Shown: positions 1 through 5,011, counted from the stretch's first letter. The stretch is DNA of 7,267 nucleotides from Acidobacteriota bacterium (GCA_016201185.1 JACQDG010000278.1:1-7267), one strand, 5' to 3'. The notes: generated from the letters alone by a model not told the origin. Translations and numbers: made by a program.

Positions 1-588
1 CGCCATCTGCTTGCTGAGCGGCGTCGAGTAAGCGTACTGGTTGTTGTTGCAGAGGTAGACTACCGGCAGCTTCTCGACGGCGGCGAAGTTCACGCCCTCG
101 TGCCAGTCGCCGCGGCTGGTGGCCCCGTCGCCGAAGTAGGAAAACACTACGTTGGGCATGCTCCGGTACTTGAACGACAAGGCAATGCCACCCGCCACGG
201 GCACGCTCGCCCCGATGCTGCTGATGATGGGCACCAGGTGCAGCTTCAGGTCGCCCATGTGCATGTTGCCGTCCCGCCCTCGCATGGGGCCGGTGGCGCG
301 CCCCAAGTATTGCGCCATGATGCGCCGGGGTTCCATGCCGCGCACCAGAAAAGCTCCCATGTCGCGGTGCGTCGGGCAGATCCAATCGTCCTTTTCGGCC
401 AGGATGGCGCTGCCCACCGGGATCGCTTCCTGGCCGCGTCCTGTGTAGCATCCGCCCAGGACCTTCCCCTGGCGGTAGAGCTTCAGCTCGATGCGGTTCT
501 CCATCTCCCGCATCAGCACCAGGAAATACAGCAGCCGGTGGCACAGCTCCTGCGTCACCTCGGCAGTGACCGGCGCGGTAGTGGCCAT
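1..588 (-). CDS. 2-oxoacid dehydrogenase E1 component, alpha subunit (partial, 3' end outside window)
   Basis: This is the thiamine-diphosphate (TPP)-dependent E1 alpha subunit of a pyruvate or branched-chain 2-oxoacid dehydrogenase complex. It decarboxylates the 2-oxoacid and, with E1 beta, passes the acyl group to lipoyl-E2 in the cytoplasm. 196 codons are visible, reading from 588 off the left edge, roughly the N-terminal 55-60% of a usual E1 alpha. Visible family motifs are GRGQEA (residues 50-55), PTHRDMG (72-78), GNMHMGD (107-113), and the TPP/Mg signature that opens with GDG (153-155) and closes with the Asn run NNN (181-183). The ATG at 588 has only a weak upstream AGG, but start and leader are conserved in the second copy at 1523-1685, which supports this start. 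It diverges from the SLATT-like gene across a 178-base spacer. Residues 1-40 may be a replaced 5' end (see findings). PDH and BCKDH types cannot be separated from this part alone. Confidence 0.93.
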   Translation of the reverse strand, partial: MATTAPVTAEVTQELCHRLLYFLVLMREMENRIELKLYRQGKVLGGCYTGRGQEAIPVGSAILAEKDDWICPTHRDMGAFLVRGMEPRRIMAQYLGRATGPMRGRDGNMHMGDLKLHLVPIISSIGASVPVAGGIALSFKYRSMPNVVFSYFGDGATSRGDWHEGVNFAAVEKLPVVYLCNNNQYAYSTPLSKQMA

Positions 589-631
589 GGTAGACCTGAT
601 GACTGTAGCGCAACCCGAGCCGGCTGACAAG
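469..631. repeat. Direct repeat copy A: E1 alpha gene start plus leader
   Basis: This 163-base segment matches 1523-1685 in the same orientation with no gaps and 9 mismatches by hand alignment (about 94% identity). It covers codons 1-40 of the intact E1 alpha gene and 43 bases upstream of its ATG. The left edge of the match falls exactly between codons 40 and 41. The right edge lies just before a TATAAT hexamer. The two copies are 1054 bases apart. Confidence 0.95.
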
Positions 632-634
632 GCA

Positions 635-640
635 TATAAT
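635..640 (+). promoter_or_regulatory. Possible -10 element for the SLATT-like operon
   Basis: A perfect TATAAT hexamer reads towards the SLATT-like gene and sits 4 bases beyond the end of the direct repeat. No convincing -35 hexamer lies 16-18 bases upstream, so the call rests on the -10 match alone. The leader to the ATG at 767 would be about 120 bases. If real, the -35 region lies inside the duplicated E1 alpha leader and the -10 lies in the inserted DNA. Confidence 0.3.
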
Positions 641-766
641 CCTTCTACACGGGAAACGAGCAATTACCCTCTTCTGGGGGGACCATCAGGAGGTAGGCCG
701 TGGCCAAGCACATAGCCTTCAAATGCAATTACACGCCTTCATACCTGGTGGAGAAAGGACGAATCA

Positions 767-1288
767 ATGTCCCGAGAAACGCACCCGGTCTGGACGGTCT
801 ACGACAAACTGCGCACCGCCCGTCTGAATGTAAAGTATTACAGCAGACGTCTCAGCGGGCTTGAGAGGAAAAACTTCTTTATCGAGCTTGTCCTGCTTGC
901 TACTGCGCCCTCGTCCGCGATCGCTGGGCTTTGGTTTTGGGAAACCACATATGGAAAGCTCGCTTGGCAGTATCTGGGTATCGTTGCAGCTATCGCCGCC
1001 ATACTAAAGCCGCTCTTGGGCTTGACAAAACGCATTAAAGAATATGAAAGTGTCCTGTCGGGCTATCGCACGCTTGAGTATGACTTGATGGAGATTAAGT
1101 CCCTGGTAGAGCAAAAGCAGAAATACGACGCCGCTCTACAGTCCGATCTCAAGAAGGCCCTTCAACGAGAGAAGGTACTCGTAGGAAAGACTCCCGAGAC
1201 GCGTGAAAGCCACAACATAAAACGCAGGTGCGAACTTGAGGTGCGGCGTGAGTTGCCGCGCGAGTGCTTCTTTGTTCCAGAGGAGTAG
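767..1288 (+). CDS. Two-TM membrane protein, SLATT-like
   Basis: This 173-residue protein has the layout of SLATT (SMODS- and SLOG-associated 2TM effector) proteins. It has a basic, aromatic-rich N-terminal helix (residues 9-36, with KLRTARLNVKYYSRR), a TM hairpin (about 37-57 and 64-84), and a long charged, helix-forming C-terminal tail (about 86-140) that includes GYRTLEYDLMEIKSLVEQK. SLATT proteins are predicted from comparative genomics to form pores or membrane-damaging effectors in nucleotide-signalled conflict systems. No cyclase, SLOG or other sensor gene is seen next to it here. The ATG at 767 is supported by AAGGA at 755-759, 7 bases away. Its stop at 1286-1288 lies 4 bases before the next gene, so the two form an operon. 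G+C is low for the window, which suggests transfer. The family call rests on layout and motif feel, not a profile search; an unrelated two-TM family remains possible. Confidence 0.62.
   Translation: MSRETHPVWTVYDKLRTARLNVKYYSRRLSGLERKNFFIELVLLATAPSSAIAGLWFWETTYGKLAWQYLGIVAAIAAILKPLLGLTKRIKEYESVLSGYRTLEYDLMEIKSLVEQKQKYDAALQSDLKKALQREKVLVGKTPETRESHNIKRRCELEVRRELPRECFFVPEE
1281..1285 (+). promoter_or_regulatory. Ribosome binding site of the proline-rich gene, inside the SLATT-like gene
   Basis: A full AGGAG sits in the last codons of the SLATT-like gene, 7 bases before the ATG at 1293. It decides the start of the small gene: an in-frame ATG at 1236 would add 19 residues but lies deep inside the upstream gene with no comparable site. 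The arrangement implies translational coupling of the two genes. Confidence 0.8.
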
Positions 1289-1292
1289 AAAA

Positions 1293-1463
1293 ATGCCTGT
1301 AAATGACAAACCCAGTAAGCCAGTCCCGCAACCGCAGCCGACGCCGCCTTCGCCGCCAAGGCCGGCACCCGGTGATCCGTTCCAACCACCGCCACCCGAA
1401 CGCCGTAAGGACCATCCGCTTCCAGAGCACCATGTCGAACCTGATGACCCATGGCCAAGGTAG
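1293..1463 (+). CDS. Small proline-rich protein coupled to the SLATT-like gene
   Basis: This 56-residue protein contains 22 prolines (39%). Residues 1-35 are a low-complexity Pro/Gln/Lys tract ending in PPPP (32-35). Residues 36-56 are a charged tail rich in His, Asp, Glu and Arg, with EHHVEPDDPWPR at the C-terminus. It has no TM segment, signal peptide or cysteine, and should be extended and cytosolic. The excellent AGGAG and the 4-base gap after the SLATT-like stop argue that it is a real, co-expressed gene. I do not recognise a family. By context it may be a partner, regulator or antidote of the membrane protein, or it may contact a proline-binding partner; this is inference. The polyproline stretch should make its translation dependent on EF-P. 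Composition alone cannot rule out a chance frame, but the coupling makes that unlikely. Confidence 0.65.
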   Translation: MPVNDKPSKPVPQPQPTPPSPPRPAPGDPFQPPPPERRKDHPLPEHHVEPDDPWPR

Positions 1464-1500
1464 GTATGACTTATCGCTCCAACAGAGTCCGCTAAAGTCT

Positions 1501-1520
1501 GCTGAGTTTGAACGCTCAGT
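1501..1520 (+). other. Weak hairpin after the SLATT-like operon
   Basis: CTGAG (1502-1506) can pair with CTCAG (1515-1519) across an 8-base loop, with one extra G-U pair (1501/1520). It lies 37 bases after the stop of the proline-rich gene and 3 bases before the second direct-repeat copy. No U-run follows, so it is not a standard terminator. It may instead mark the edge of the cassette. Confidence 0.25.
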
Positions 1521-1522
1521 TG

Positions 1523-1642
1523 CTGGCGGTAGAGCTTGAGCTCGAGGCGGTTCTCCATCTCCCGCATCAGCACGAGGTAATACAGCAGCCGCTGGCACAG
1601 CTTCTGCGTCACCTCGGCAGTGACCGGCGCAGTAGTGGCCAT
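1523..1642 (-). pseudogene. E1 alpha 5' remnant (codons 1-40 only)
   Basis: Reading left from the ATG at 1642, the first 40 codons match the intact E1 alpha gene with four residue changes (E14K, H17Q, F22Y, I33L) and three silent changes. After LELKLYRQ the match stops dead and the frame continues into unrelated antisense sequence of the SLATT-like operon. None of the TPP-binding or catalytic motifs is present, so the fragment cannot act as E1 alpha. It is either the displaced original 5' end left by an insertion or the relic of a tandem duplicate. The frame stays open for another 129 codons antisense to the operon, which is probably accidental. Confidence 0.85.
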
Positions 1643-1685
1643 GGTAGACCTGATGGCTGTAGCGCAACCCGGGCCGGCTGACAAG
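1523..1685. repeat. Direct repeat copy B: E1 alpha gene start plus leader
   Basis: Partner of 469-631: 163 bases, 9 mismatches, no gaps. It includes 43 bases of leader upstream of the ATG at 1642; beyond 1685 the two copies share nothing. The sequence next to copy B (1686-1764) leads into the TM2 gene, so this side may keep the pre-insertion arrangement of divergent E1 alpha and TM2 genes. Confidence 0.95.
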
Positions 1686-1764
1686 CCCGGAACCCTCCAT
1701 CCGGGTCCTTGCCGGGGAACTTTCCTTTTCTCCTTGCGTACCTTACAATTGGGAGGCAAAAGCC

Positions 1765-2121
1765 GTGTCGACCACAACCACTGCCGCCACCGTCTACTGC
1801 CAGAAATGCGGAACGCCCATGACGCCGCAGGAGCGCTTCTGCCGCCGCTGCGGGTATGATTCCACGGTTCCGTGGTCGGCCGCGGCCCCGGCCTATGCTC
1901 ATGTCGGGCCCGTCTCGGACTCGAGGCGCCTGGCCGCCTTTCTGCTCTGTTTTTTCCTGGGCGTTTTTGGGGCCCATCGCTTCTACGTGGGCAAGATCGG
2001 CACCGGCGTGCTGTGGCTCGTCACGTTTGGCTTTCTGACGATCGGCATGCTGTTCGACCTGATTCTGATCGTCGCCGGCGAATTCCGCGACAAGCAGGGC
2101 CGCCGGCTTCTGGAGTGGTAA
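1765..2121 (+). CDS. Zinc-ribbon / TM2 domain membrane protein
   Basis: This 118-residue protein starts with a zinc ribbon: two CxxC knuckles at Cys12/Cys15 and Cys26/Cys29, including FCRRCG. A short Ala/Pro linker (37-50) leads to a TM2 domain (about 54-106). The TM2 signature is GVFGAHRFYVGK (66-77), followed by G80 and a second helix ending in the family's aspartate (FDLIL, 97-101). TM2 proteins are small inner-membrane proteins of mostly unknown role; the ribbon would face the cytoplasm and may bind a partner. The start is a GTG at 1765, chosen because GGGAGG (1751-1756) lies 8 bases upstream and the ribbon follows directly. TACAAT (1744-1749) resembles a -10 but is too close to the start to be convincing. 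The gene ends 6 bases before the G-rich arm of the next element. Confidence 0.9.
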   Translation: MSTTTTAATVYCQKCGTPMTPQERFCRRCGYDSTVPWSAAAPAYAHVGPVSDSRRLAAFLLCFFLGVFGAHRFYVGKIGTGVLWLVTFGFLTIGMLFDLILIVAGEFRDKQGRRLLEW

Positions 2122-2127
2122 CCGTCA

Positions 2128-2164
2128 GGGGCCGGGGGTTAGGGCTCGGGGGCCCGGGGTCAGG
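2128..2164. repeat. G-rich left arm of the four-helix-bundle element (imperfect inverted repeat)
   Basis: These 37 bases are an imperfect inverted match to 2557-2593. Read on the opposite strand they share the pattern CCT..CCCCG..CCCCC.AGCCC.....GGCCCC with the other arm. The + strand has five G-runs of three or more separated by 2-3 bases, a strong G-quadruplex motif. The arm begins 6 bases after the TM2 gene stop and ends 3 bases before the end of the four-helix-bundle gene. Confidence 0.75.
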
Positions 2165-2167
2165 TGT

Positions 2168-2530
2168 CTACCTCTTCCCGCTCAACGCGTTGCGCAAAGA
2201 GTAGAGCTGTTTTCTGAGCGAGGTCAAGTGTTCCAAAGAGAACGCAAGCCGTTCAACCGAGAGATACTCCAGGCGGGCAGCGATTTCGAGTTGTGTTTCA
2301 ATTTCGGCCAATGATCCTTGAGCTATTGATATGTGATTAAGGTACTCCTTTGTGTGCTCCTTGGCGTGTCCCTCTGCGATGTTTGAGGGCACTGAGACCG
2401 CCGCTCGGCGCAGTTGATTCGTCAAACCATAAAGCTCGGATTTAGGAAAGCCCTCGGATAAGCGGTAGACCTCTTCCACGAATTCCACGCTTTGTTGCCA
2501 GACGCGAAGGTCCCGAAATCCTCTAATCAT
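2168..2530 (-). CDS. Four-helix-bundle protein (23S rRNA intervening-sequence / S23 family)
   Basis: This 120-residue protein is the usual family length. It matches the four-helix-bundle family first known from ORFs in intervening sequences of bacterial 23S rRNA. The N-terminus FRDLRVWQQS (5-14) is typical, followed by FPKSELYGLTNQLRRAAVSV (28-47), the hallmark SNIAEG (49-54) and IAQGSLAEIETQLEIA (69-84). Members form pentameric barrel-like bundles; the basic surface and the relation to the Avd accessory protein of diversity-generating retroelements suggest nucleic acid binding, but the role is unknown. The ATG at 2530 is preceded by GAGGGATGG. The gene follows the permease stop by 27 bases on the same strand, so it is probably read from the permease transcript. 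Its low G+C contrasts sharply with both neighbours. Confidence 0.95.
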   Translation of the reverse strand: MIRGFRDLRVWQQSVEFVEEVYRLSEGFPKSELYGLTNQLRRAAVSVPSNIAEGHAKEHTKEYLNHISIAQGSLAEIETQLEIAARLEYLSVERLAFSLEHLTSLRKQLYSLRNALSGKR

Positions 2531-2556
2531 CCATCCCTCGCGCCGCGACCGCTGAT

Positions 2557-2593
2557 CCTAGTCCCCGACCCCCAGCCCCCATCTCCTGGCCCC
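2557..2593. repeat. Right arm of the four-helix-bundle element, overlapping the permease 3' end
   Basis: This arm is C-rich on the + strand and G-rich on the coding (-) strand, where runs of 4-5 G are separated by 9, 2 and 2 bases, another G-quadruplex motif. It pairs imperfectly with 2128-2164. It encodes the last residues of the permease, ending in GLGVGD, and its TAG stop (2560-2558). In both arms the G-rich strand reads towards the interior. Confidence 0.75.
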
Positions 2594-3937
2594 CATCCAG
2601 AGCAAGGCGCCAACCGCCATTGTCAGCAGCCCGTACCCGGACTCCTTGGGCTGCCTCCACACCATGTAGCTCAACACCCAAACCGCTGAAGCCACATAGA
2701 CGCCGGGAATCAGCGGAAACGCAAGGTTCGCCGCCGCGAGCGGCTTCCAGCCCGGCCGGCGACGCAGCCGGAACATCCCCAGCACCGTCAGCGCGGTGAA
2801 AAACCACAGGCTGAAGCCGATATACTGCACCAGACTCGAGAAAGTCCCCGTCACGATCAGCAGGCAGCAGCAGGCGCCCTGCGCCAGCACCGCGATCCAC
2901 GGCGTTTTCCACCGCGGGTGCACGCGCTCGGCGATGCGAAAGAACGCCCGGTTGGAGGCCATGGCATAGTAGACCCGCGGCCCGATGATCGTCATGGCGC
3001 TCACCGTGGAAAGCAGGGAAAAAGCCATCAAGCCGCTGAACGTCCCGGCTACGGCGGGACCGAACAGGGTGCCGGCGGCGTGCGCCCCTACCCCGATCAC
3101 TCCCTTCATGCTTTCGAGCGGGCTGGCGTAAATGAACACCACGTTCAGCCCGGCATAGAGCAGCGCCACCAGCAGGGTCCCCGCCAGCAGAGAGCGGGGC
3201 AGCGTCCGTTCCGGGTCGCGCAGCTCCTCGGCCACGTAAGCCGCCGCATTCCACCCGCTGTAGCCGAAGTACACCCACACCAGGCTCAGGATGAATTGCA
3301 CCGGCACGGAATTCGTGGAAGTGCGCGCCGCCGGCATGCTGAAGTGCGCCCAGTCCCCTTTCCCCACCAAAACCGCCAGCCCCAGGAAAGCCACAATGAC
3401 CAACACCTTCGTCGTGGTCAGGAAATTCTGTATCTGCGCCGCCCGCAATAGCCCCACCACGTTCACCAGGGTGAAAGCCGCCACAATGCCGCACGCCACC
3501 AGTTGACCGGGGCCGAAGTGAAGGGCAAAAAAGCCCAGCGACAGCCCCGGCCCGGCATTCCGGGCGCTCAACGCCGGATAAAAGTAGCCCAGATATTCGG
3601 ATGTCGCCAGCGCGGCGGCCGCCGTCGGCGCGGAAAAGCCCGCGAAAAAGGAGACCCACCCGGTCAAAAATCCCCAGATAGGCCCCCATGCTTCCGTCAG
3701 GAACACGTATTCCCCACCAGAGCGGGGAAGATTGATGCCCATTTCCGAGAAGCACAGCGCGCCGGCCAGGGCCAGGGCCGCCCCCACGAACCAAATCGCC
3801 ACCACCAGCCAGGCTGAGCCCAGGTCCCCGGCCAGGAATCCCGTGGTCGTGAAGATGCCCGTCCCGACCATGTTGGACACCACGATCGCCGTGGCGCTGA
3901 ACACCCCCAGTTGGCGAAGCAGTTTTGGCTGGGTCAT
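2558..3937 (-). CDS. APC-family amino acid permease
   Basis: This 459-residue inner-membrane transporter of the amino acid-polyamine-organocation superfamily has about 12 hydrophobic segments. TM1 carries the substrate-binding loop VGTGIF (24-29). TM2 to loop 3 has the family signature around GALCFSEMGINLPRSGGEY (59-77). A later segment has YSGWNAAAYVAEELRDPERT, closely following the APC consensus around the TM6 unwound region. It should import amino acids by proton or sodium symport or by exchange; the substrate cannot be read from the sequence. The ATG at 3937 lacks a good ribosome binding site but gives a normal APC N-terminus. It diverges from the methyltransferase gene with a 69-base gap. 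Its last roughly ten residues (ARRWGLGVGD) are encoded in the arm of the adjacent four-helix-bundle element, so the native C-terminus may have been replaced. Confidence 0.93.
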   Translation of the reverse strand: MTQPKLLRQLGVFSATAIVVSNMVGTGIFTTTGFLAGDLGSAWLVVAIWFVGAALALAGALCFSEMGINLPRSGGEYVFLTEAWGPIWGFLTGWVSFFAGFSAPTAAAALATSEYLGYFYPALSARNAGPGLSLGFFALHFGPGQLVACGIVAAFTLVNVVGLLRAAQIQNFLTTTKVLVIVAFLGLAVLVGKGDWAHFSMPAARTSTNSVPVQFILSLVWVYFGYSGWNAAAYVAEELRDPERTLPRSLLAGTLLVALLYAGLNVVFIYASPLESMKGVIGVGAHAAGTLFGPAVAGTFSGLMAFSLLSTVSAMTIIGPRVYYAMASNRAFFRIAERVHPRWKTPWIAVLAQGACCCLLIVTGTFSSLVQYIGFSLWFFTALTVLGMFRLRRRPGWKPLAAANLAFPLIPGVYVASAVWVLSYMVWRQPKESGYGLLTMAVGALLWMGARRWGLGVGD

Positions 3938-3951
3938 GCAGGCTGAGGGTA

Positions 3952-3981
3952 TCGACTTCCCCCCCGCTACGCAAGTAGAAT
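3952..3981 (+). promoter_or_regulatory. Probable sigma70-type promoter of the methyltransferase gene
   Basis: TCGACT (3952-3957, 4/6 match to TTGACA) and TAGAAT (3976-3981, 5/6 match to TATAAT) are separated by 18 bases. A start near 3988 would give a leader of about 19 bases containing the ribosome binding site at 3992-3997. It lies in the divergent spacer shared with the permease. Confidence 0.45.
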
Positions 3982-4006
3982 TTCATTAGATAAGGAGCCT
4001 GTCTTT

Positions 4007-4705
4007 ATGCTCAACCTTCTCCTTTTCGTTCTGGCCCTCCTGGCCGTGCCGTTCGCCCTGCTGTGGGCCTCCGATCCCTATCAGAAGCAACGGGAGCAAA
4101 TGGTGAAGGAACAGATCGAGGCCCGGGGAGTCCGCCGGCCCGACGTGCTGGCGGCTATGGGCGCCGTGCCCCGGCACCTGTTCGTCCCGCCGGACCTGGC
4201 GCCCCAGGCCTACGCCGATCATCCGCTGCCCATCGGCGAAGGCCAGACTATTTCTCAGCCATACATTGTGGCCTTCATGACCGAGTTGCTCGAGGTGGGA
4301 GCCGCCGACCGCGTGCTCGAAATCGGAACCGGCTCCGGCTATCAGGCTGCCGTGCTGGCGCGGCTGGCGAAGAGTGTTTACACCATCGAGATCGTCCGTT
4401 CCCTGGGAGAGCAGGCCGCCGCCCGCCTGCGCGCGATGGGCTACAAAAACGTTGAAGTGCGCGTCGGCAACGGCTACAACGGCTGGCCTGAGCAGGCCCC
4501 GTTCGACCGCATCATCGTCACCGCCGCGCCGCCCAGCATTCCCCAGGCCCTCATCGATCAACTCAAGCCTGGCGGCAAGCTGGTAGCGCCCGTGGGACGC
4601 GAATTCATGGGTCAGGATTTAGTCGTGTTGGAGAAGTCCCGCTCCGGCCGCATTTCGACCCGCAAGGTGCTGCCGGTGGCTTTTGTCCCAATGGTGAAAC
4701 CGTAA
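4007..4705 (+). CDS. pcm: Protein-L-isoaspartate O-methyltransferase with N-terminal export signal
   Basis: PIMT uses S-adenosylmethionine to methylate isoaspartyl residues in aged proteins and so starts their repair. The protein has 232 residues. The core (about 28-232) shows the PIMT signature GEGQTISQPYIVAFM (77-91), the SAM-binding loop VLEIGTGSGYQAAVLA (103-118), the acidic end of strand 2 (YTIEI, 125-129) and IIVTAAPPSIP (169-179). Residues 1-21 are a hydrophobic stretch (LLLFVLALLAVPFALLWAS) that E. coli Pcm lacks; it should act as a signal peptide, perhaps cut after WA, or as an anchor. No lipobox cysteine is present. The ATG at 4007 has AAGGAG at 3992-3997, 9 bases upstream, which supports this start and hence the hydrophobic leader. 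A later in-frame start giving a cytosolic form is possible: ATG codons occur at residues 32 and 51. Confidence 0.94.
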   Translation: MLNLLLFVLALLAVPFALLWASDPYQKQREQMVKEQIEARGVRRPDVLAAMGAVPRHLFVPPDLAPQAYADHPLPIGEGQTISQPYIVAFMTELLEVGAADRVLEIGTGSGYQAAVLARLAKSVYTIEIVRSLGEQAAARLRAMGYKNVEVRVGNGYNGWPEQAPFDRIIVTAAPPSIPQALIDQLKPGGKLVAPVGREFMGQDLVVLEKSRSGRISTRKVLPVAFVPMVKP

Positions 4706-4726
4706 GCGGGCTGCAGGCGGGGGCGG

Positions 4727-4743
4727 TTGCCCTACACGGGCAA
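4727..4743. other. Hairpin between convergent pcm and pilin genes
   Basis: TTGCCC (4727-4732) and GGGCAA (4738-4743) form a perfect 6-base-pair stem with a 5-base loop, 21 bases after the pcm stop and 30 bases beyond the 3' end of the pilin gene. No U-tract follows on either strand, so this is at best a weak bidirectional terminator or an RNA 3'-end protector. Confidence 0.3.
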
Positions 4744-4773
4744 AGCGGGGGTCGCGAGCGTTTCGGAGTGGAA

Positions 4774-4959
4774 CTACGCTCTCTGCAAAAAACTGGCGAC
4801 ACGCGAGAAGATGTTGGTGATCGAACCTGCGAAGGGCGGGAACGTCGCTGCTACCGCGACGCTGATGAAGCCGCCCAAAAGGGCGTACTCTACGAAGTCC
4901 TGCCCTTTGTCTTCATTCCAGATTCGAATCCTCACGAAGGTCTTGATCAATGGTCGCAT
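4774..4959 (-). CDS. Flp-type (type IVb) pilin
   Basis: This 61-residue protein is a typical small Flp pilin, the major subunit of tight-adherence (Tad) pili. It has a short basic leader (1-19) ending in glycine, then GQDFVEY: cleavage between Gly19 and Gln20 puts Glu at +5 and Tyr at +6, as TadV-type prepilin peptidases need. A hydrophobic assembly helix (26-44) and a short amphipathic end follow. The ATG at 4959 is supported by AAGGA 6 bases upstream. No assembly genes (tadA, tadB, cpaB, rcpA) are in the window, so it may serve a Tad system elsewhere. It lies 135 bases after the stop of the kinase gene on the same strand and converges with pcm. Confidence 0.9.
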   Translation of the reverse strand: MRPLIKTFVRIRIWNEDKGQDFVEYALLGGFISVAVAATFPPFAGSITNIFSRVASFLQRA

Positions 4960-5011
4960 GGGGGGTCCTTAAATTATTCGACTCCGGGCGCAACCGGCGC
5001 CTCAGAAATAG

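Larger units (their letters stand above)
632..1522. mobile_element. Candidate inserted cassette carrying the SLATT-like/proline-rich pair
   Basis: This unique 891-base segment lies between the two direct-repeat copies and holds two complete genes with their own ribosome binding sites. Its base composition is lower in G+C than the neighbours: two hand-counted 60-base lines gave 52% (841-900) and 43% (1021-1080), against 63% for a line of the permease gene. No transposase, integrase or terminal inverted repeat is visible inside it, so it would depend on outside functions or homologous recombination. Recombination between the repeats would remove 1054 bases and leave one continuous E1 alpha start. 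An alternative is a tandem duplication followed by replacement of one gene body. Confidence 0.5.
2128..2593 (-). mobile_element. Candidate orphan intervening-sequence-like element
   Basis: G-rich/C-rich inverted arms of equal length (37 bases) enclose a single four-helix-bundle gene; the whole unit is about 466 bases. It sits precisely between the 3' ends of two convergent genes. The gene inside is low in G+C (a hand count of 2281-2340 gave about 37%). In 23S rRNA, intervening sequences with this protein family are flanked by pairing arms; here the same layout occurs outside rRNA. No transposase is visible, and mobility is inferred from structure only. Confidence 0.5.

Noticed and set aside
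100..627. + strand frame opposite the E1 alpha gene
   Set aside because: It is antisense to a clear TPP-binding E1 alpha with intact motifs; His/Ala-rich shadow.
632..1522. Cassette as an insertion sequence
   Set aside because: There is no transposase, no terminal inverted repeat and no short target duplication; the flanking repeat is 163 bases of host gene sequence.
1136..1777. 213-codon open frame on the - strand across the remnant and the SLATT-like operon
   Set aside because: It only includes the 40-codon E1 alpha stub; the rest is antisense to two better-supported genes and has low-complexity Gly/Ser/Arg composition.
2523..3986. 487-codon - strand frame longer than the permease gene itself
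   Set aside because: It is a frame-shifted shadow of the permease: Gly/Arg-rich with no TM pattern, whereas the 459-codon frame shows clear APC motifs.
4987..5001. GGCGC/GCGCC hairpin as a terminator for the kinase gene
   Set aside because: The stem is only 5 base pairs, no U-run follows, and it lies in what is probably the pilin leader.
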